A stretch of DNA of 64,000 bases from Paenibacillus_F chitinolyticus_A (lineage in GTDB: Bacteria; Bacillota; Bacilli; Paenibacillales; NBRC-103111), in contig NZ_CP173427.1 of assembly GCF_045038035.1 (NCBI RefSeq), positions 2,108,001 through 2,172,000 on the forward strand, given 5' to 3'. The number at the start of each line of letters is the position of its first letter. Within the stretch, counting starts at the first letter, position 1. Below are positions 26,066-35,350 of the stretch, one piece after another. A model generated the notes under the pieces. The model was given only the letters and a program-made list of their open reading frames with translations, did not search any database and was not told where the DNA came from. A program made the position numbers and the translations under genes.

Positions 26066-27211
26066 ATGAATAAACGAATAGCGATACTTGGCTCCACCGG
26101 ATCGATCGGTACGCAAACGCTTGATGTCATTGCCCATCATCCGGATCAATTTACCGTAGAGGCTCTTGCCGGCGGACGGAACGTGGAGCTTCTGGCCGAG
26201 CAAATCCGCCGATTTAAGCCGAAGCTGGCTTCCGTGGCTACCCGGGAACTGGCGGATCGCCTGTCCGCTTTAATACCCGCAGGTACGCGTATTCTGTTCG
26301 GTGAAGAGGGTCTCCTGGAGACGGCAGCCGGAACCGATGCGGATTTTGTCGTAACGGCCGTAGTCGGCAACCAGGGTCTGGAACCGACGATCGCCGCGAT
26401 TGAAGCGGGCAAAACGATCGGCCTTGCGAATAAAGAGCCGCTTGTGAGCGCGGGGCATCTGGTCACGGAAGCCGCGAGACGCAAAGGAGTGCGGCTGCTG
26501 CCCATCGACAGCGAACATTCCGCGATTTTCCAGTGTCTGAACGGCGAACGCCGGGAAGAGGTCAGGAAAATTACGATCACGGCTTCCGGCGGTTCTTTCC
26601 GGGATCGTACCCGGGGGGAGCTGGAAGGCGTTACGGTCGAGCAGGCGTTGAACCATCCGAACTGGTCCATGGGTGCTAAGATTACGATCGACTCGGCCAC
26701 GATGGTCAACAAAGGGCTCGAAGTCATGGAAGCCCATTGGCTTTTTGACCTGCCCTACGATCAAATCGGCGTGCTTTTGCATCCGGAAAGCATTATCCAC
26801 TCTTACGTTGAGTTCAAGGATAGCAGCATCATAGCCCAGCTCGGAAACCCGGACATGCGCGTGCCGATCCAATATGCGCTGTCCTACCCGAATCGGCTGC
26901 TTTCACCTGCGAAATCCCTGGATTTGGCGGAAATCGCTACACTGAATTTCCGGCCCATGGATTTCGAACGGTTCCCCTGCCTCCGGATGGCTTACGAAAG
27001 CGGCCGGACCGGAGGCACGGCGCCAACCGTGTTCAACGCGGCTAACGAACAAGCCGTTGCAAAGTTTTTGCAGGGAGAGATTCCTTTTCTCCGCATTGAA
27101 ACCATCATAGAAGAATGCCTGCAAAGACACTCGGTCATGAGCAGTCCGCAGATCGGCGATATTTTGGAAGCCGACCGGTGGGCGCGTGAAACCGCGTCTC
27201 TGCTCGGCTGA
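26066..27211 (+). CDS. dxr: 1-deoxy-D-xylulose 5-phosphate reductoisomerase
   Basis: 381 residues. NADPH-binding GSTGSIGTQTLDVI is at residues 7-20, with NKEPLVSAGHLV and the metal-binding segment PIDSEHSAIFQ. It is the second enzyme of the MEP isoprenoid pathway and so feeds uppS, encoded two genes upstream. GGGGGA lies just before ATG 26066. Nothing unusual seen. Confidence 0.97.
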   Translation: MNKRIAILGSTGSIGTQTLDVIAHHPDQFTVEALAGGRNVELLAEQIRRFKPKLASVATRELADRLSALIPAGTRILFGEEGLLETAAGTDADFVVTAVVGNQGLEPTIAAIEAGKTIGLANKEPLVSAGHLVTEAARRKGVRLLPIDSEHSAIFQCLNGERREEVRKITITASGGSFRDRTRGELEGVTVEQALNHPNWSMGAKITIDSATMVNKGLEVMEAHWLFDLPYDQIGVLLHPESIIHSYVEFKDSSIIAQLGNPDMRVPIQYALSYPNRLLSPAKSLDLAEIATLNFRPMDFERFPCLRMAYESGRTGGTAPTVFNAANEQAVAKFLQGEIPFLRIETIIEECLQRHSVMSSPQIGDILEADRWARETASLLG

Positions 27212-27227
27212 GCCTTGATGAAGGATA

Positions 27228-27267
27228 AACCGACCGCTCTGGAAATTTTCCGGACGGCCGGTTTTTT
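27228..27267 (+). terminator. Terminator after dxr
   Basis: AACCGACCG (27228-27236) pairs with CGGCCGGTT (27255-27263) with one mismatch. The inner stem TCTGGAA/TTCCGGA continues it, and TTTT follows. A TATACT at 27293-27298 downstream lacks a good -35. Confidence 0.75.
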
Positions 27268-27409
27268 AGTCTATGAGCTCCATGTTCCTGCGTATACTGA
27301 CATAGGCGATTGCTTGTATTAGTCCGCTCAATAATGGTACATTAGGAACATACGTAAGCATAAACGAGACGGCTTTCAGAGAGAAAGCGCCGGAGGAGGC
27401 AGATGCGGG

Positions 27410-28660
27410 TTGGGAAGCATTGAGACAGGACTGAAAATCGTCCTTATGTTCTTCGTCCTCGTTACGATTCACGAGTGGGGACATTTTTATTTTGCGAAAC
27501 GGGCCGGAATTTTGGTGCGTGAATTCGCTATCGGGTTCGGACCAAAATTGTTTTCATATAAAAAGGGCGAAACTCGTTACACGTTGAGACTGCTCCCGTT
27601 CGGCGGCTATGTCCGCATGGCGGGCGAGGATCCGGAAATCGTACAAATCCAGGACGGACAGACGATAGCCGTAAAGCTAAACAAGGACAATCAGGTCACT
27701 AAGCTTTATTTGGACCAGCTTGACCAGCGGGCGAATGTCATTCAAGGTGCCGTGCAGCAGATCGATCTGGAAAAAGACCTTTTTGTAAAGCTTGAAGTGG
27801 GAGACGAGCAGGTCCGTTACCCTGTTCAGCCGGATGCCCTCATGGTTACCCGCGGTGTGGAGACACAGATTGCGCCGCTTGACAGGCAGTTTGGCAGCAA
27901 GACGGTGGGGCAGCGTTTCCTGTCTATCCTGATGGGGCCGGTTATGAACTTTTTGCTGGCCGCGGTGCTGTTTCTAACCCTCGTTATTATGCAGGGAGTT
28001 CCGACGAACGTAAAAGTCGACAAACTGGAGCCGGGCCGTCCGTCCGAGAAAGCGGGACTTATGGCCGGAGACGTCATCGTTTCGGTGAACCAGGAAACGA
28101 TCGGGGACAACCGCGAAAAGTTTATGAAAGTGGTCGGTTCCTCCCCCAACCAGAAAATGAACTGGGTGATCCAGCGGAACGGCGTAGAGAAGAAAATCGA
28201 AATCACTCCGGATGAGAACGGCAAGGTCGGGGTTTATATCACGGGAGACAAGCGCTCGGCTTCCTTCGGTGAAACGTTGAAGGGCACCTACAACTACGTT
28301 TCGACCTCGACGGTAGGTATTCTCGATGGGTTCAAGAAACTTGTGCTGGGGCAGTTCAAAATGGACGACCTGGGCGGTCCGGTGCGCATCGTGCAGGTAA
28401 CCGGCGAATTCGCCAGCCACGGCAGCGAATCGTACATTTACTGGGTCGCGCTGCTCAGCCTGTATTTAGGGCTCTTTAATCTGCTACCGTTTCCCGCGCT
28501 GGACGGAAGCAGGCTCGTATTCCTCGCCATCGAAGCGGTTCGCGGCAAGCCGGTCGATCCCAACCGAGAAAGCATGGTTCACTTTATCGGGTTTGCCATG
28601 CTCATGCTATTGATGGTCGCCGTGACCTACAACGATATTTTACGTTTAATTAAAAGCTAA
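27410..28660 (+). CDS. rseP: Site-2 intramembrane zinc metalloprotease RseP/RasP
   Basis: 416 residues. HEWGH (H21, E22, H25) in the first membrane helix is the zinc site, and LDG in NLLPFPALDGSRL near the C-terminus supplies the third ligand. A PDZ domain lies near 185-270. Compared with B. subtilis RasP the family order is the same. It cleaves anti-sigma factors and other membrane peptides. TTG 27410 follows GGAGGAGG; an ATG at 27403 is out of frame. Confidence 0.96.
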   Translation: MGSIETGLKIVLMFFVLVTIHEWGHFYFAKRAGILVREFAIGFGPKLFSYKKGETRYTLRLLPFGGYVRMAGEDPEIVQIQDGQTIAVKLNKDNQVTKLYLDQLDQRANVIQGAVQQIDLEKDLFVKLEVGDEQVRYPVQPDALMVTRGVETQIAPLDRQFGSKTVGQRFLSILMGPVMNFLLAAVLFLTLVIMQGVPTNVKVDKLEPGRPSEKAGLMAGDVIVSVNQETIGDNREKFMKVVGSSPNQKMNWVIQRNGVEKKIEITPDENGKVGVYITGDKRSASFGETLKGTYNYVSTSTVGILDGFKKLVLGQFKMDDLGGPVRIVQVTGEFASHGSESYIYWVALLSLYLGLFNLLPFPALDGSRLVFLAIEAVRGKPVDPNRESMVHFIGFAMLMLLMVAVTYNDILRLIKS

Positions 28661-28706
28661 TCTGTATTATGATAGATAGATGTAACCGTTAGGTGAAACG
28701 ATGCCT

Positions 28707-28751
28707 GTCCGCCTGCGCGGGCGAACCTTGCGTTTGCCCCGCCGGACGGAC
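28707..28751 (+). other. GC-rich stem-loop leader just before proS
   Basis: GGGCGAAC (28719-28726) and GTTTGCCC (28732-28739) form a good hairpin, enclosed by GTCCG (28707-28711) and CGGAC (28747-28751). It ends only about five bases before the proS ribosome site (AGGAGGA). It has no T-run. It could modulate ribosome access; a T-box was looked for and not found. Confidence 0.45.
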
Positions 28752-28769
28752 TTCCGTAGGAGGATCCGT

Positions 28770-30218
28770 ATGTCCAAAGATAAACAATTTGTCCGGGAAA
28801 TCACGCCGCAGGGTGAAGATTTCTCCCAGTGGTACATTGATGTCATCAAAAAAGCCGACCTTATGAGCTATTCCCCGGTTCGCGGGTGCATGGTCTTCAA
28901 GCCGGACGGCTACGAGATTTGGGAAAACATCCAGCGTGAGCTGGACAAGCGGTTCAAGGAAACCGGTCACCGCAACGCCTACTTTCCGCTTTTCATCCCG
29001 GAGAGCTTTTTCCAGAAAGAGAAGGAGCACGTGGAAGGCTTCAATCCGGAACTTCCCTGGGTGACCGAAGCGGGAGGAGAGAAGCTCGAAGAGCGTCTGG
29101 CCATCCGTCCGACTTCCGAGACGATGATCGGCCATATGTACGCGGAATGGATCAATTCTTACCGTGATCTGCCGCTCCTTATCAATCAGTGGGCGAACGT
29201 CGTCCGCTGGGAGAAACGTACCCTGCCGTTCCTTCGTACGACGGAGTTTTTATGGCAGGAAGGGCATACCGCTCACGAAGACGAGGAAGATGCTCGCCGC
29301 GAAACGATGCAGATGCTGGAGATTTACAGAGACTTCGCCGAGAATTTCCTTGCCATGCCGGTCATTATCGGCCAGAAAACACCTTCCGAGAAGTTTGCCG
29401 GAGCGGTGGATACCTTCTCGATCGAAGCCATGATGAAAGACGGCAAAGCGGTACAAGCGGGTACCTCGCATTACCTCGGCACCAACTTTGCGGTAGCTTT
29501 CGATATCAAATATTTGAACCGGGAAAATCAGCACCAGTTCGTGCACACCACCTCCTGGGGAGTAAGCACACGTCTTATCGGCGCGACGATCATGGCCCAC
29601 GGGGACGACCGCGGACTGGCACTCCCGCCTAAAGTAGCACCTACACAAGTGATCATGATCCCGATTGGTCCTCCTAAAACGAGGGAGCAGGTCGTGGCCC
29701 GCACGGACGAGCTGTTTAACGAATTGAAGCAGGCGGGAGTCCGGGTAAGAGTGGACGACCGTGCGGATCTGAGCCCGGGCTGGAAATTCAACGAGTACGA
29801 AATGCGCGGCGTTCCTATCCGTGTCGAGCTGGGACCGCGCGATATGGAGAACGGTCAGATCGTTCTCGTTTCCCGGATTACCGGAGAGAAGAAAATCGTC
29901 CAGCAGGTCAACTTCGTTCAGGAAGTTCAGCAGCTTTTGGAAGAGATACACCAGGAGATGTTCAACCGTGCGAAGCAGCACCTCGAAGAGCATTTGATCG
30001 CGGTAGACACGCTGGATGAGTTCAAACAATACTTGGAAACGAACCGCGGGTTTGCGCTTGCAGGCTGGTGCGGTTCGGAAGCTTGTGAAGCCCAGGTCAA
30101 AGAAGAGGCGGGAGCAACGAGCCGTAACATTCCGTTTTCGCCGCGGGAATCGAAAGAAACCTGTCTGGTTTGCGGAGATAAAGCTAAGCACACCGTCGTT
30201 TTCGGTAAATCTTATTAA
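28770..30218 (+). CDS. proS: Prolyl-tRNA synthetase, archaeal/eukaryal type
   Basis: 482 residues, against about 565 for the usual bacterial enzyme. It lacks the inserted editing domain between motifs 2 and 3. Motif 2 region: RWEKRTLPFLRTTEFLWQ. The C-terminal extension has paired cysteines (CGSEAC and CLVC) and ends in Tyr, both marks of the archaeal/eukaryal class (ProS type 3). ATG 28770 follows TAGGAGGAT; the in-frame ATG 28701 would add an Arg-rich tail encoded by the leader hairpin. It charges tRNA-Pro. Confidence 0.95.
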   Translation: MSKDKQFVREITPQGEDFSQWYIDVIKKADLMSYSPVRGCMVFKPDGYEIWENIQRELDKRFKETGHRNAYFPLFIPESFFQKEKEHVEGFNPELPWVTEAGGEKLEERLAIRPTSETMIGHMYAEWINSYRDLPLLINQWANVVRWEKRTLPFLRTTEFLWQEGHTAHEDEEDARRETMQMLEIYRDFAENFLAMPVIIGQKTPSEKFAGAVDTFSIEAMMKDGKAVQAGTSHYLGTNFAVAFDIKYLNRENQHQFVHTTSWGVSTRLIGATIMAHGDDRGLALPPKVAPTQVIMIPIGPPKTREQVVARTDELFNELKQAGVRVRVDDRADLSPGWKFNEYEMRGVPIRVELGPRDMENGQIVLVSRITGEKKIVQQVNFVQEVQQLLEEIHQEMFNRAKQHLEEHLIAVDTLDEFKQYLETNRGFALAGWCGSEACEAQVKEEAGATSRNIPFSPRESKETCLVCGDKAKHTVVFGKSY

Positions 30219-30232
30219 GCACGATTACAATG

Positions 30233-30276
30233 AAGGGCAAACGAGATTACTTTCTCTCTTTGTCCTTTTCTTTTTC
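30233..30276 (+). terminator. Terminator between proS and polC
   Basis: GAAGGGCAAACGAGA (30233-30247) pairs, with small bulges, with TCTCTTTGTCCTTTTC (from 30255), and a CTTTTT tail follows. Confidence 0.7.
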
Positions 30277-30335
30277 CGGCCGGGCGAGAGTAAGGTGGCC
30301 ATCGGAGCAAACCGGAAGCTTGGGGGAGGGAAGAC

Positions 30336-33300
30336 ATGAGTCAGACACCGGATAAAAGGCAGCGGTTCGAGCTTCTGATGAAGCAGGCGGACATACCGCA
30401 CGAGATGTCAACGGTTCATTTTGCGGACGGGTATATCGACAAAGTAGAAATCAGTCGGAAAAACCGGGAGTGGACCTTCCACCTTGTAAAGCAGGAGTTG
30501 GTTCCGCAGGACGTATACCGGTCTTTCTGCCGGAACGTTCAAGAAAAGTTCGCTCATATCGCCAAGACGCGATTTGTCATACACATGGAGAATGCCGAGC
30601 CGGGCAGGCTCGTGGAAGAATATTGGAGCCTTTTTCTGGAGTGGGTCCAGCGCGAAGCCGTTACGGTAAACGGGTGGCTGAGCAAAGCCAAAACCGAAGT
30701 GCAGGGAAATCAGCTTACTTTGATTTTGCTGGATCAGATCGGTTTCGAACTCGCGAAGAAAAAGAACATGGATAATTGGGTGAAATCCTTCTTCCAGGAT
30801 TATTTTAAAACCGAGTTTACCGTGAAGTATGCGCTCAGCGAGAAAAGCACCGAGGAATTCGAACGGTTTGCCCAGCAGATCGTCGAAGAGGAGAAGCTTG
30901 TTACACAGGAGATTATGCAGTCCATCGAACAGGAGCTGCAGGCTTCGGCAATCCCGGATGCGGATGTCCGGCTGATGATCGGCTACGATATCAAAGATGC
31001 GCCCGTGCCGATTCAGGATATTGTGGAAGAGGAGAAGAAGGTCACCATTCAAGGGGCCGTCTTCAATCTGGAAGTGAAAGAACTGCGGAACGGCAGCACC
31101 CTTTATTCGTTTAACGTCACCGACTACACCGATTCCATTATGCTGAAATCGTTCGGGAAGACGAAGGAAGACGTGCGCATTCTCAATCTGCTCTCCAACG
31201 GCTGCTGGATACGTGCACGCGGACGCGTGGAATACGATCGTTTCATGATGGTGCCCGAGCTTGTCATGATCCCGTCGGATATCAACGAAGTACTGCCGCC
31301 CAAGGGAAGAACGGATGACGCCGAAGAGAAACGCGTCGAATTCCATCTTCATACGACGATGAGTACGATGGACGGAATCACTCCGGTGGACCAGTACATC
31401 AAGACGGCTGCAAAATGGGGCCACAAAGCGATCGCCATCACGGATCACAGCGGGGTGCAAAGCTACCCGGATGCGAACAAGGCGGGCAAGAAAAACGGCA
31501 TCAAGGTGATTTACGGCGTTGAAGCGAATGTGGTGAACGATTCCGTTCCGATCGTCTTAAACCCGATTGATGCGGATTTGAAGCAGGCCACTTACGTCGT
31601 TTTTGATATCGAGACTACGGGACTGTCCGTTCTGAACAATAAAATTATCGAGATCGCCGGCGTGAAGGTACAGGAAGGCAAAGAAATCGACCGCTATTCT
31701 ACATTTATCCAGCCGCATGAAAAAATTCCTTATCACATCCAGCAGCTCACCAATATCACCGACGAGATGGTAAAAGACGCGCCGGAGCTCGCGGACGAGC
31801 TTCCCAAGTTTATCGATTTTATCGGCGATTCCGTCCTTGTCGCTCACAACGCGCGGTTTGATATCGGCTTTATCCAAGCCAACTTGAAAAGGCTGGGCCA
31901 CCCGCAGATGACGAATGCGGTTCTCGATACGCTGGAAATGGCCAGGCTGCTTTTCCCTTCCATGAAAAACCACAGGCTGAACACCTTGTCGGACAAATTT
32001 AAAGTAAGTCTGGAAAACCATCACAGGGCGATTGACGATACGATTGCGCTGGGACATGTTCTTCAGCATTTGATTAACGAGGCCTACGACCGGAATATCA
32101 CGAATCTTGGACGTATGAATGATTTTGTCGGGAAAGACTTGTCCAACCAGCGTCCGTTCCACTGCTGCATTTATGCGACGAATGCGGTCGGAAAGAAAAA
32201 TCTGTTCAAACTGATTTCCATTTCCCATACGGAATACTTCAACAAAGTGGCGACGATTCCGAAAAGCAGGCTCATCGAGCTTAGGGAAGGGCTGCTTATT
32301 GCTTCGGGCTGCGAGAAAGGCGAGTTTTTCGAGACAGTTCTGAACAAATCGCAGGAAGAGGCCGAGCAGGTTGCCGAGTTTTACGATGTGCTGGAAATCC
32401 AGCCCGTCAGCTACAACATGCATCTGGTGGATAAAGGGCTGGTCGGCAGCCGCGCGGATCTGGAAGACGCCGTGAAGCGGATTGTCGCCATCGGTGCCAA
32501 ACAGGGCAAACCCGTTATTGCGACGGGGAACGTCCATTACCTGGAGCCCCGTGATAAAATCGCGCGCGATATTACGATCAATGGCATCACCGGCTTTAGT
32601 CCCCTCAAAGACATGAAGAAGCCGGACGCTCATTTCCGCACGACGCGCGAGATGCTGGAAGAATTCCGTTTCCTCGGTCAGGAAAAGGCCCACGAAGTCG
32701 TGGTGCGCAATACAAACGATCTGGCCGACCGCTTTGAAGAAATCGAGCTGTTTCCGACCAAGCTGTTCACGCCGATCATCGAAGGAGCGGACGACGAAAT
32801 CCGCAACAAATGCTATGAAACGGCCCGTCAGATTTACGGGGATGAAGTTCCTGAAATCGTCGTGCAGCGGCTTGAAAAAGAACTGGTGCCGATCATCAAA
32901 TACGGATTCTCGGCCAACTATCTCATTTCGGAACGGCTCGTTAAAAAATCGAACGAAGACGGCTATCTCGTCGGTTCCCGGGGATCGGTCGGCTCCTCCG
33001 TTGTCGCCACATTCCTGGGCATTTCGGAAGTTAATCCTCTTCCGCCGCATTATATTTGCCGCTCATGCAAATTCAGCGAATGGTTTACGGACGGCAGTAT
33101 TCCGAGCGGGTTCGACCTGCCGGATAAGACCTGCCCGACCTGCGGCGACAAGCTTAAAGGCGAGGGCCAGGACATTCCGTTCGAAACGTTCCTCGGATTT
33201 AAAGGGGACAAGGTTCCCGATATCGACTTGAACTTTTCCGGGGAATACCAGCCTGTCGCTCATAACTACACCAAGGTTCTTTTCGGCGAAAAAAGCGTGT

Positions 33301-34640
33301 TCCGCGCAGGCACCATCGGTACCATTGCGGATAAGACAGCCTACGGTTATGTCAAAAAGTATGAGGAAAGCCAGGGCAAAAAATGGCGGAACGCCGAGAT
33401 TGTAAGGCTGGCCTCCGGCTGTACCGGCGTTAAGCGAAGCACCGGACAGCATCCCGGCGGTATTGTCGTCGTGCCGGATTATATGGAAGTGGACGATATC
33501 ACTCCCGTTCAATTTCCGGCCGACGATAAGAATTCCGAGTGGAAAACGACGCATTTCGACTATCACGCGTTTGACGCCAACCTGCTCAAGCTCGATATAC
33601 TGGGGCACGACGATCCGACCATGATGCGTATGCTTCAGGATTTGACCGGCATTGATCCGACGACGATTCCGATGAACGACCCTAAAGTTATGAGCATTTT
33701 CCATTCGACGGATGCGCTCGGAGTTCCGCCGGAAAAAATCCGGACGCCTGTGGCCACCTATGGAGTTCCCGAGATGGGAACGAAGTTTGTCCGCCAGATG
33801 CTTCAGGAAACTCATCCGAGCAGCTTTGCCGATCTGCTGCAAATTTCCGGTCTTTCACATGGAACCGGCGTATGGCTGGGCAACGCGCAGGAACTGATCA
33901 AGAAAGGCATTTGCAACATTAAGACCGTAATCGGCTGCCGGGACGATATTATGCTCTATCTTATTTATAAAGCCGGCATGGATGCGGGCCTGGCCTTCAA
34001 AATCACGGAGAGCGTACGTAAAGGGAAGGGCCTTACCGATGAGTGGAAGGAAGACATGAAGAAGCACAATGTGCCTGCCTGGTACATTGAATCCTGCGAG
34101 CGGATCGAATATATGTTCCCGAAAGCACACGCTGCCGCTTACGTTATTTCCGCGGTGCGTACGGCTTACTTCAAGGTTTACCACCCGATCGCGTACTATG
34201 CGACCTACTTTACGGTCCGTGCGGAGGACTTTGATCTGGAGCTGCTCTGCCAGGGCTACGATGCGATCATGAAAAAGCTGATCGAAATCGAGGATAAAGG
34301 GTTCCAGGCTCTTCCGAAGGAAAAAGCGATGATTTCCATTCTCGAGATGGCGCTGGAAATGACCGCACGCGGGTTCAGCTTCAAGCCTATCGACTTATAC
34401 CGCTCCGACGCCACGAAGTTTATTATTGACGGGGATTCGCTTATTCCGCCGTTCTCGGCCGTACCGGGAATCGGGGAGAATGCGGCCCGCAACATTGCCG
34501 CTTCCAAGGAAAGCGGGGACTTTCTTTCGATCGAAGATTTCCAAAACCGTTCGAAGGCTTCGAAGACGGTCGTCGAACTGTTGAACGGCATGGGCTGCTT
34601 CCGGGGACTGCCGGAATCCAATCAGCTGTCCTTGTTTTAG
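30336..34640 (+). CDS. polC: DNA polymerase III alpha subunit, PolC type
   Basis: 1434 residues, the size of Bacillus PolC. Order: N-terminal region and OB fold (about 230-310); PHP domain opening with FHLHTTMSTMDG near 335, interrupted by a DEDD 3'-5' exonuclease (VVFDIETTGLS near 421; about 418-585); zinc finger with CRSC and CPTC (about 907-945); polymerase core with catalytic PDIDLNF near 960; and C-terminal helix-hairpin-helix. It is the main leading-strand replicase of low-GC gram-positives. The start ATG 30336 follows GGGGGAGGGA. Confidence 0.98.
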   Translation: MSQTPDKRQRFELLMKQADIPHEMSTVHFADGYIDKVEISRKNREWTFHLVKQELVPQDVYRSFCRNVQEKFAHIAKTRFVIHMENAEPGRLVEEYWSLFLEWVQREAVTVNGWLSKAKTEVQGNQLTLILLDQIGFELAKKKNMDNWVKSFFQDYFKTEFTVKYALSEKSTEEFERFAQQIVEEEKLVTQEIMQSIEQELQASAIPDADVRLMIGYDIKDAPVPIQDIVEEEKKVTIQGAVFNLEVKELRNGSTLYSFNVTDYTDSIMLKSFGKTKEDVRILNLLSNGCWIRARGRVEYDRFMMVPELVMIPSDINEVLPPKGRTDDAEEKRVEFHLHTTMSTMDGITPVDQYIKTAAKWGHKAIAITDHSGVQSYPDANKAGKKNGIKVIYGVEANVVNDSVPIVLNPIDADLKQATYVVFDIETTGLSVLNNKIIEIAGVKVQEGKEIDRYSTFIQPHEKIPYHIQQLTNITDEMVKDAPELADELPKFIDFIGDSVLVAHNARFDIGFIQANLKRLGHPQMTNAVLDTLEMARLLFPSMKNHRLNTLSDKFKVSLENHHRAIDDTIALGHVLQHLINEAYDRNITNLGRMNDFVGKDLSNQRPFHCCIYATNAVGKKNLFKLISISHTEYFNKVATIPKSRLIELREGLLIASGCEKGEFFETVLNKSQEEAEQVAEFYDVLEIQPVSYNMHLVDKGLVGSRADLEDAVKRIVAIGAKQGKPVIATGNVHYLEPRDKIARDITINGITGFSPLKDMKKPDAHFRTTREMLEEFRFLGQEKAHEVVVRNTNDLADRFEEIELFPTKLFTPIIEGADDEIRNKCYETARQIYGDEVPEIVVQRLEKELVPIIKYGFSANYLISERLVKKSNEDGYLVGSRGSVGSSVVATFLGISEVNPLPPHYICRSCKFSEWFTDGSIPSGFDLPDKTCPTCGDKLKGEGQDIPFETFLGFKGDKVPDIDLNFSGEYQPVAHNYTKVLFGEKSVFRAGTIGTIADKTAYGYVKKYEESQGKKWRNAEIVRLASGCTGVKRSTGQHPGGIVVVPDYMEVDDITPVQFPADDKNSEWKTTHFDYHAFDANLLKLDILGHDDPTMMRMLQDLTGIDPTTIPMNDPKVMSIFHSTDALGVPPEKIRTPVATYGVPEMGTKFVRQMLQETHPSSFADLLQISGLSHGTGVWLGNAQELIKKGICNIKTVIGCRDDIMLYLIYKAGMDAGLAFKITESVRKGKGLTDEWKEDMKKHNVPAWYIESCERIEYMFPKAHAAAYVISAVRTAYFKVYHPIAYYATYFTVRAEDFDLELLCQGYDAIMKKLIEIEDKGFQALPKEKAMISILEMALEMTARGFSFKPIDLYRSDATKFIIDGDSLIPPFSAVPGIGENAARNIAASKESGDFLSIEDFQNRSKASKTVVELLNGMGCFRGLPESNQLSLF

Positions 34641-34687
34641 CGGGCCCGAAGCGTAGGGGTGACAAGGTGAGTAACTTTTTCTTACTA

Positions 34688-34717
34688 TTGTCAACCTTTA
34701 GACGGTTATGGTATAAT
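34688..34717 (+). promoter_or_regulatory. Strong sigma-A promoter for the rimP-nusA-infB operon
   Basis: TTGTCA (34688-34693), an 18-base spacer and a consensus TATAAT (34712-34717) with extended -10 TG (TGGTATAAT). Together with the preceding polC stop it marks the beginning of the translation/transcription-factor operon. Confidence 0.85.
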
Positions 34718-34747
34718 TTTTCTTGGCAATAATGAGGATATCGACTG

Positions 34748-34807
34748 TGAACCGGAGAGTGGGGAAACCCACTCTTTACATTTTGCTAAGACTTTTTGGC
34801 AGGTTCA
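34748..34807 (+). promoter_or_regulatory. Structured leader of the rimP-nusA operon, possible NusA-dependent attenuator
   Basis: An 8-bp stem AGAGTGGG/CCCACTCT (34756-34775) is closed by a GAAA tetraloop, then followed by TTACATTTT, a weak interrupted T-run. TGAACC (34748-34753) and GGTTCA (34802-34807) can pair around it. In B. subtilis this operon is autoregulated by NusA-stimulated termination in the leader; a good stem with a poor T-run is what such a site would look like. The role here is inference. Confidence 0.55.
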
Positions 34808-34843
34808 CCGGGAAGGTCATACAGGAGGGTAGAGAGAAAACAT

Positions 34844-35302
34844 ATGAATTCACCAATTAAATCCGTCGTGGAAGATATGCTGCTGGATTATTTCAACGAG
34901 CAAGGCTTTGAGCTTGTCGACATCGAATACGTCAAGGAAGGAAGCAACTGGTTTCTCCGTGTATTCGTAGACAAAGAAGGCGGCATCGATATCGACGATT
35001 GCGGCCGCATCAGCGAATTCTTAAGCTCGAAACTTGATGAGAACGATCCGATTCCGACGGCTTATTTCCTGGAAGTCTCTTCACCGGGTGCCGAGAGGCC
35101 GCTAAAAAAACCGGAAGACATTAAGAAGGCTGTTGGCAAACATGTATTTGTGACTACATACGAGCCAATTGACAATAGCAAGGAATTCGAAGGTGAGCTT
35201 CTATCGTTTGACGACGAGGAGCTTGTTGTGCAAACCCCGAAGAAACGCAGCGCCATTCCATACAGCAAAGTGGCCAGCGCGAGGCTTGCCATCGTATTCT
35301 GA
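34844..35302 (+). CDS. rimP: Ribosome maturation factor RimP
   Basis: 152 residues with the DUF150 signature: VDIEYVKEGSNWFLRVFVD, EVSSPGAERPL. It assists assembly of the 30S 3' domain. AGGAGGG is 14 bases before ATG 34844, rather far, but no nearer in-frame start exists. First gene of the nusA operon (ylxS in B. subtilis). Confidence 0.95.
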   Translation: MNSPIKSVVEDMLLDYFNEQGFELVDIEYVKEGSNWFLRVFVDKEGGIDIDDCGRISEFLSSKLDENDPIPTAYFLEVSSPGAERPLKKPEDIKKAVGKHVFVTTYEPIDNSKEFEGELLSFDDEELVVQTPKKRSAIPYSKVASARLAIVF

Positions 35303-35350
35303 CGCGGTTAACCGCGTCTGCGAACCATTGAAAGGGGGAACTCGGTTCAA

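Noticed and set aside
27293..27298. TATACT as a -10 box upstream of rseP
   Set aside because: No acceptable -35 at 16-18 bases and no TG extension.
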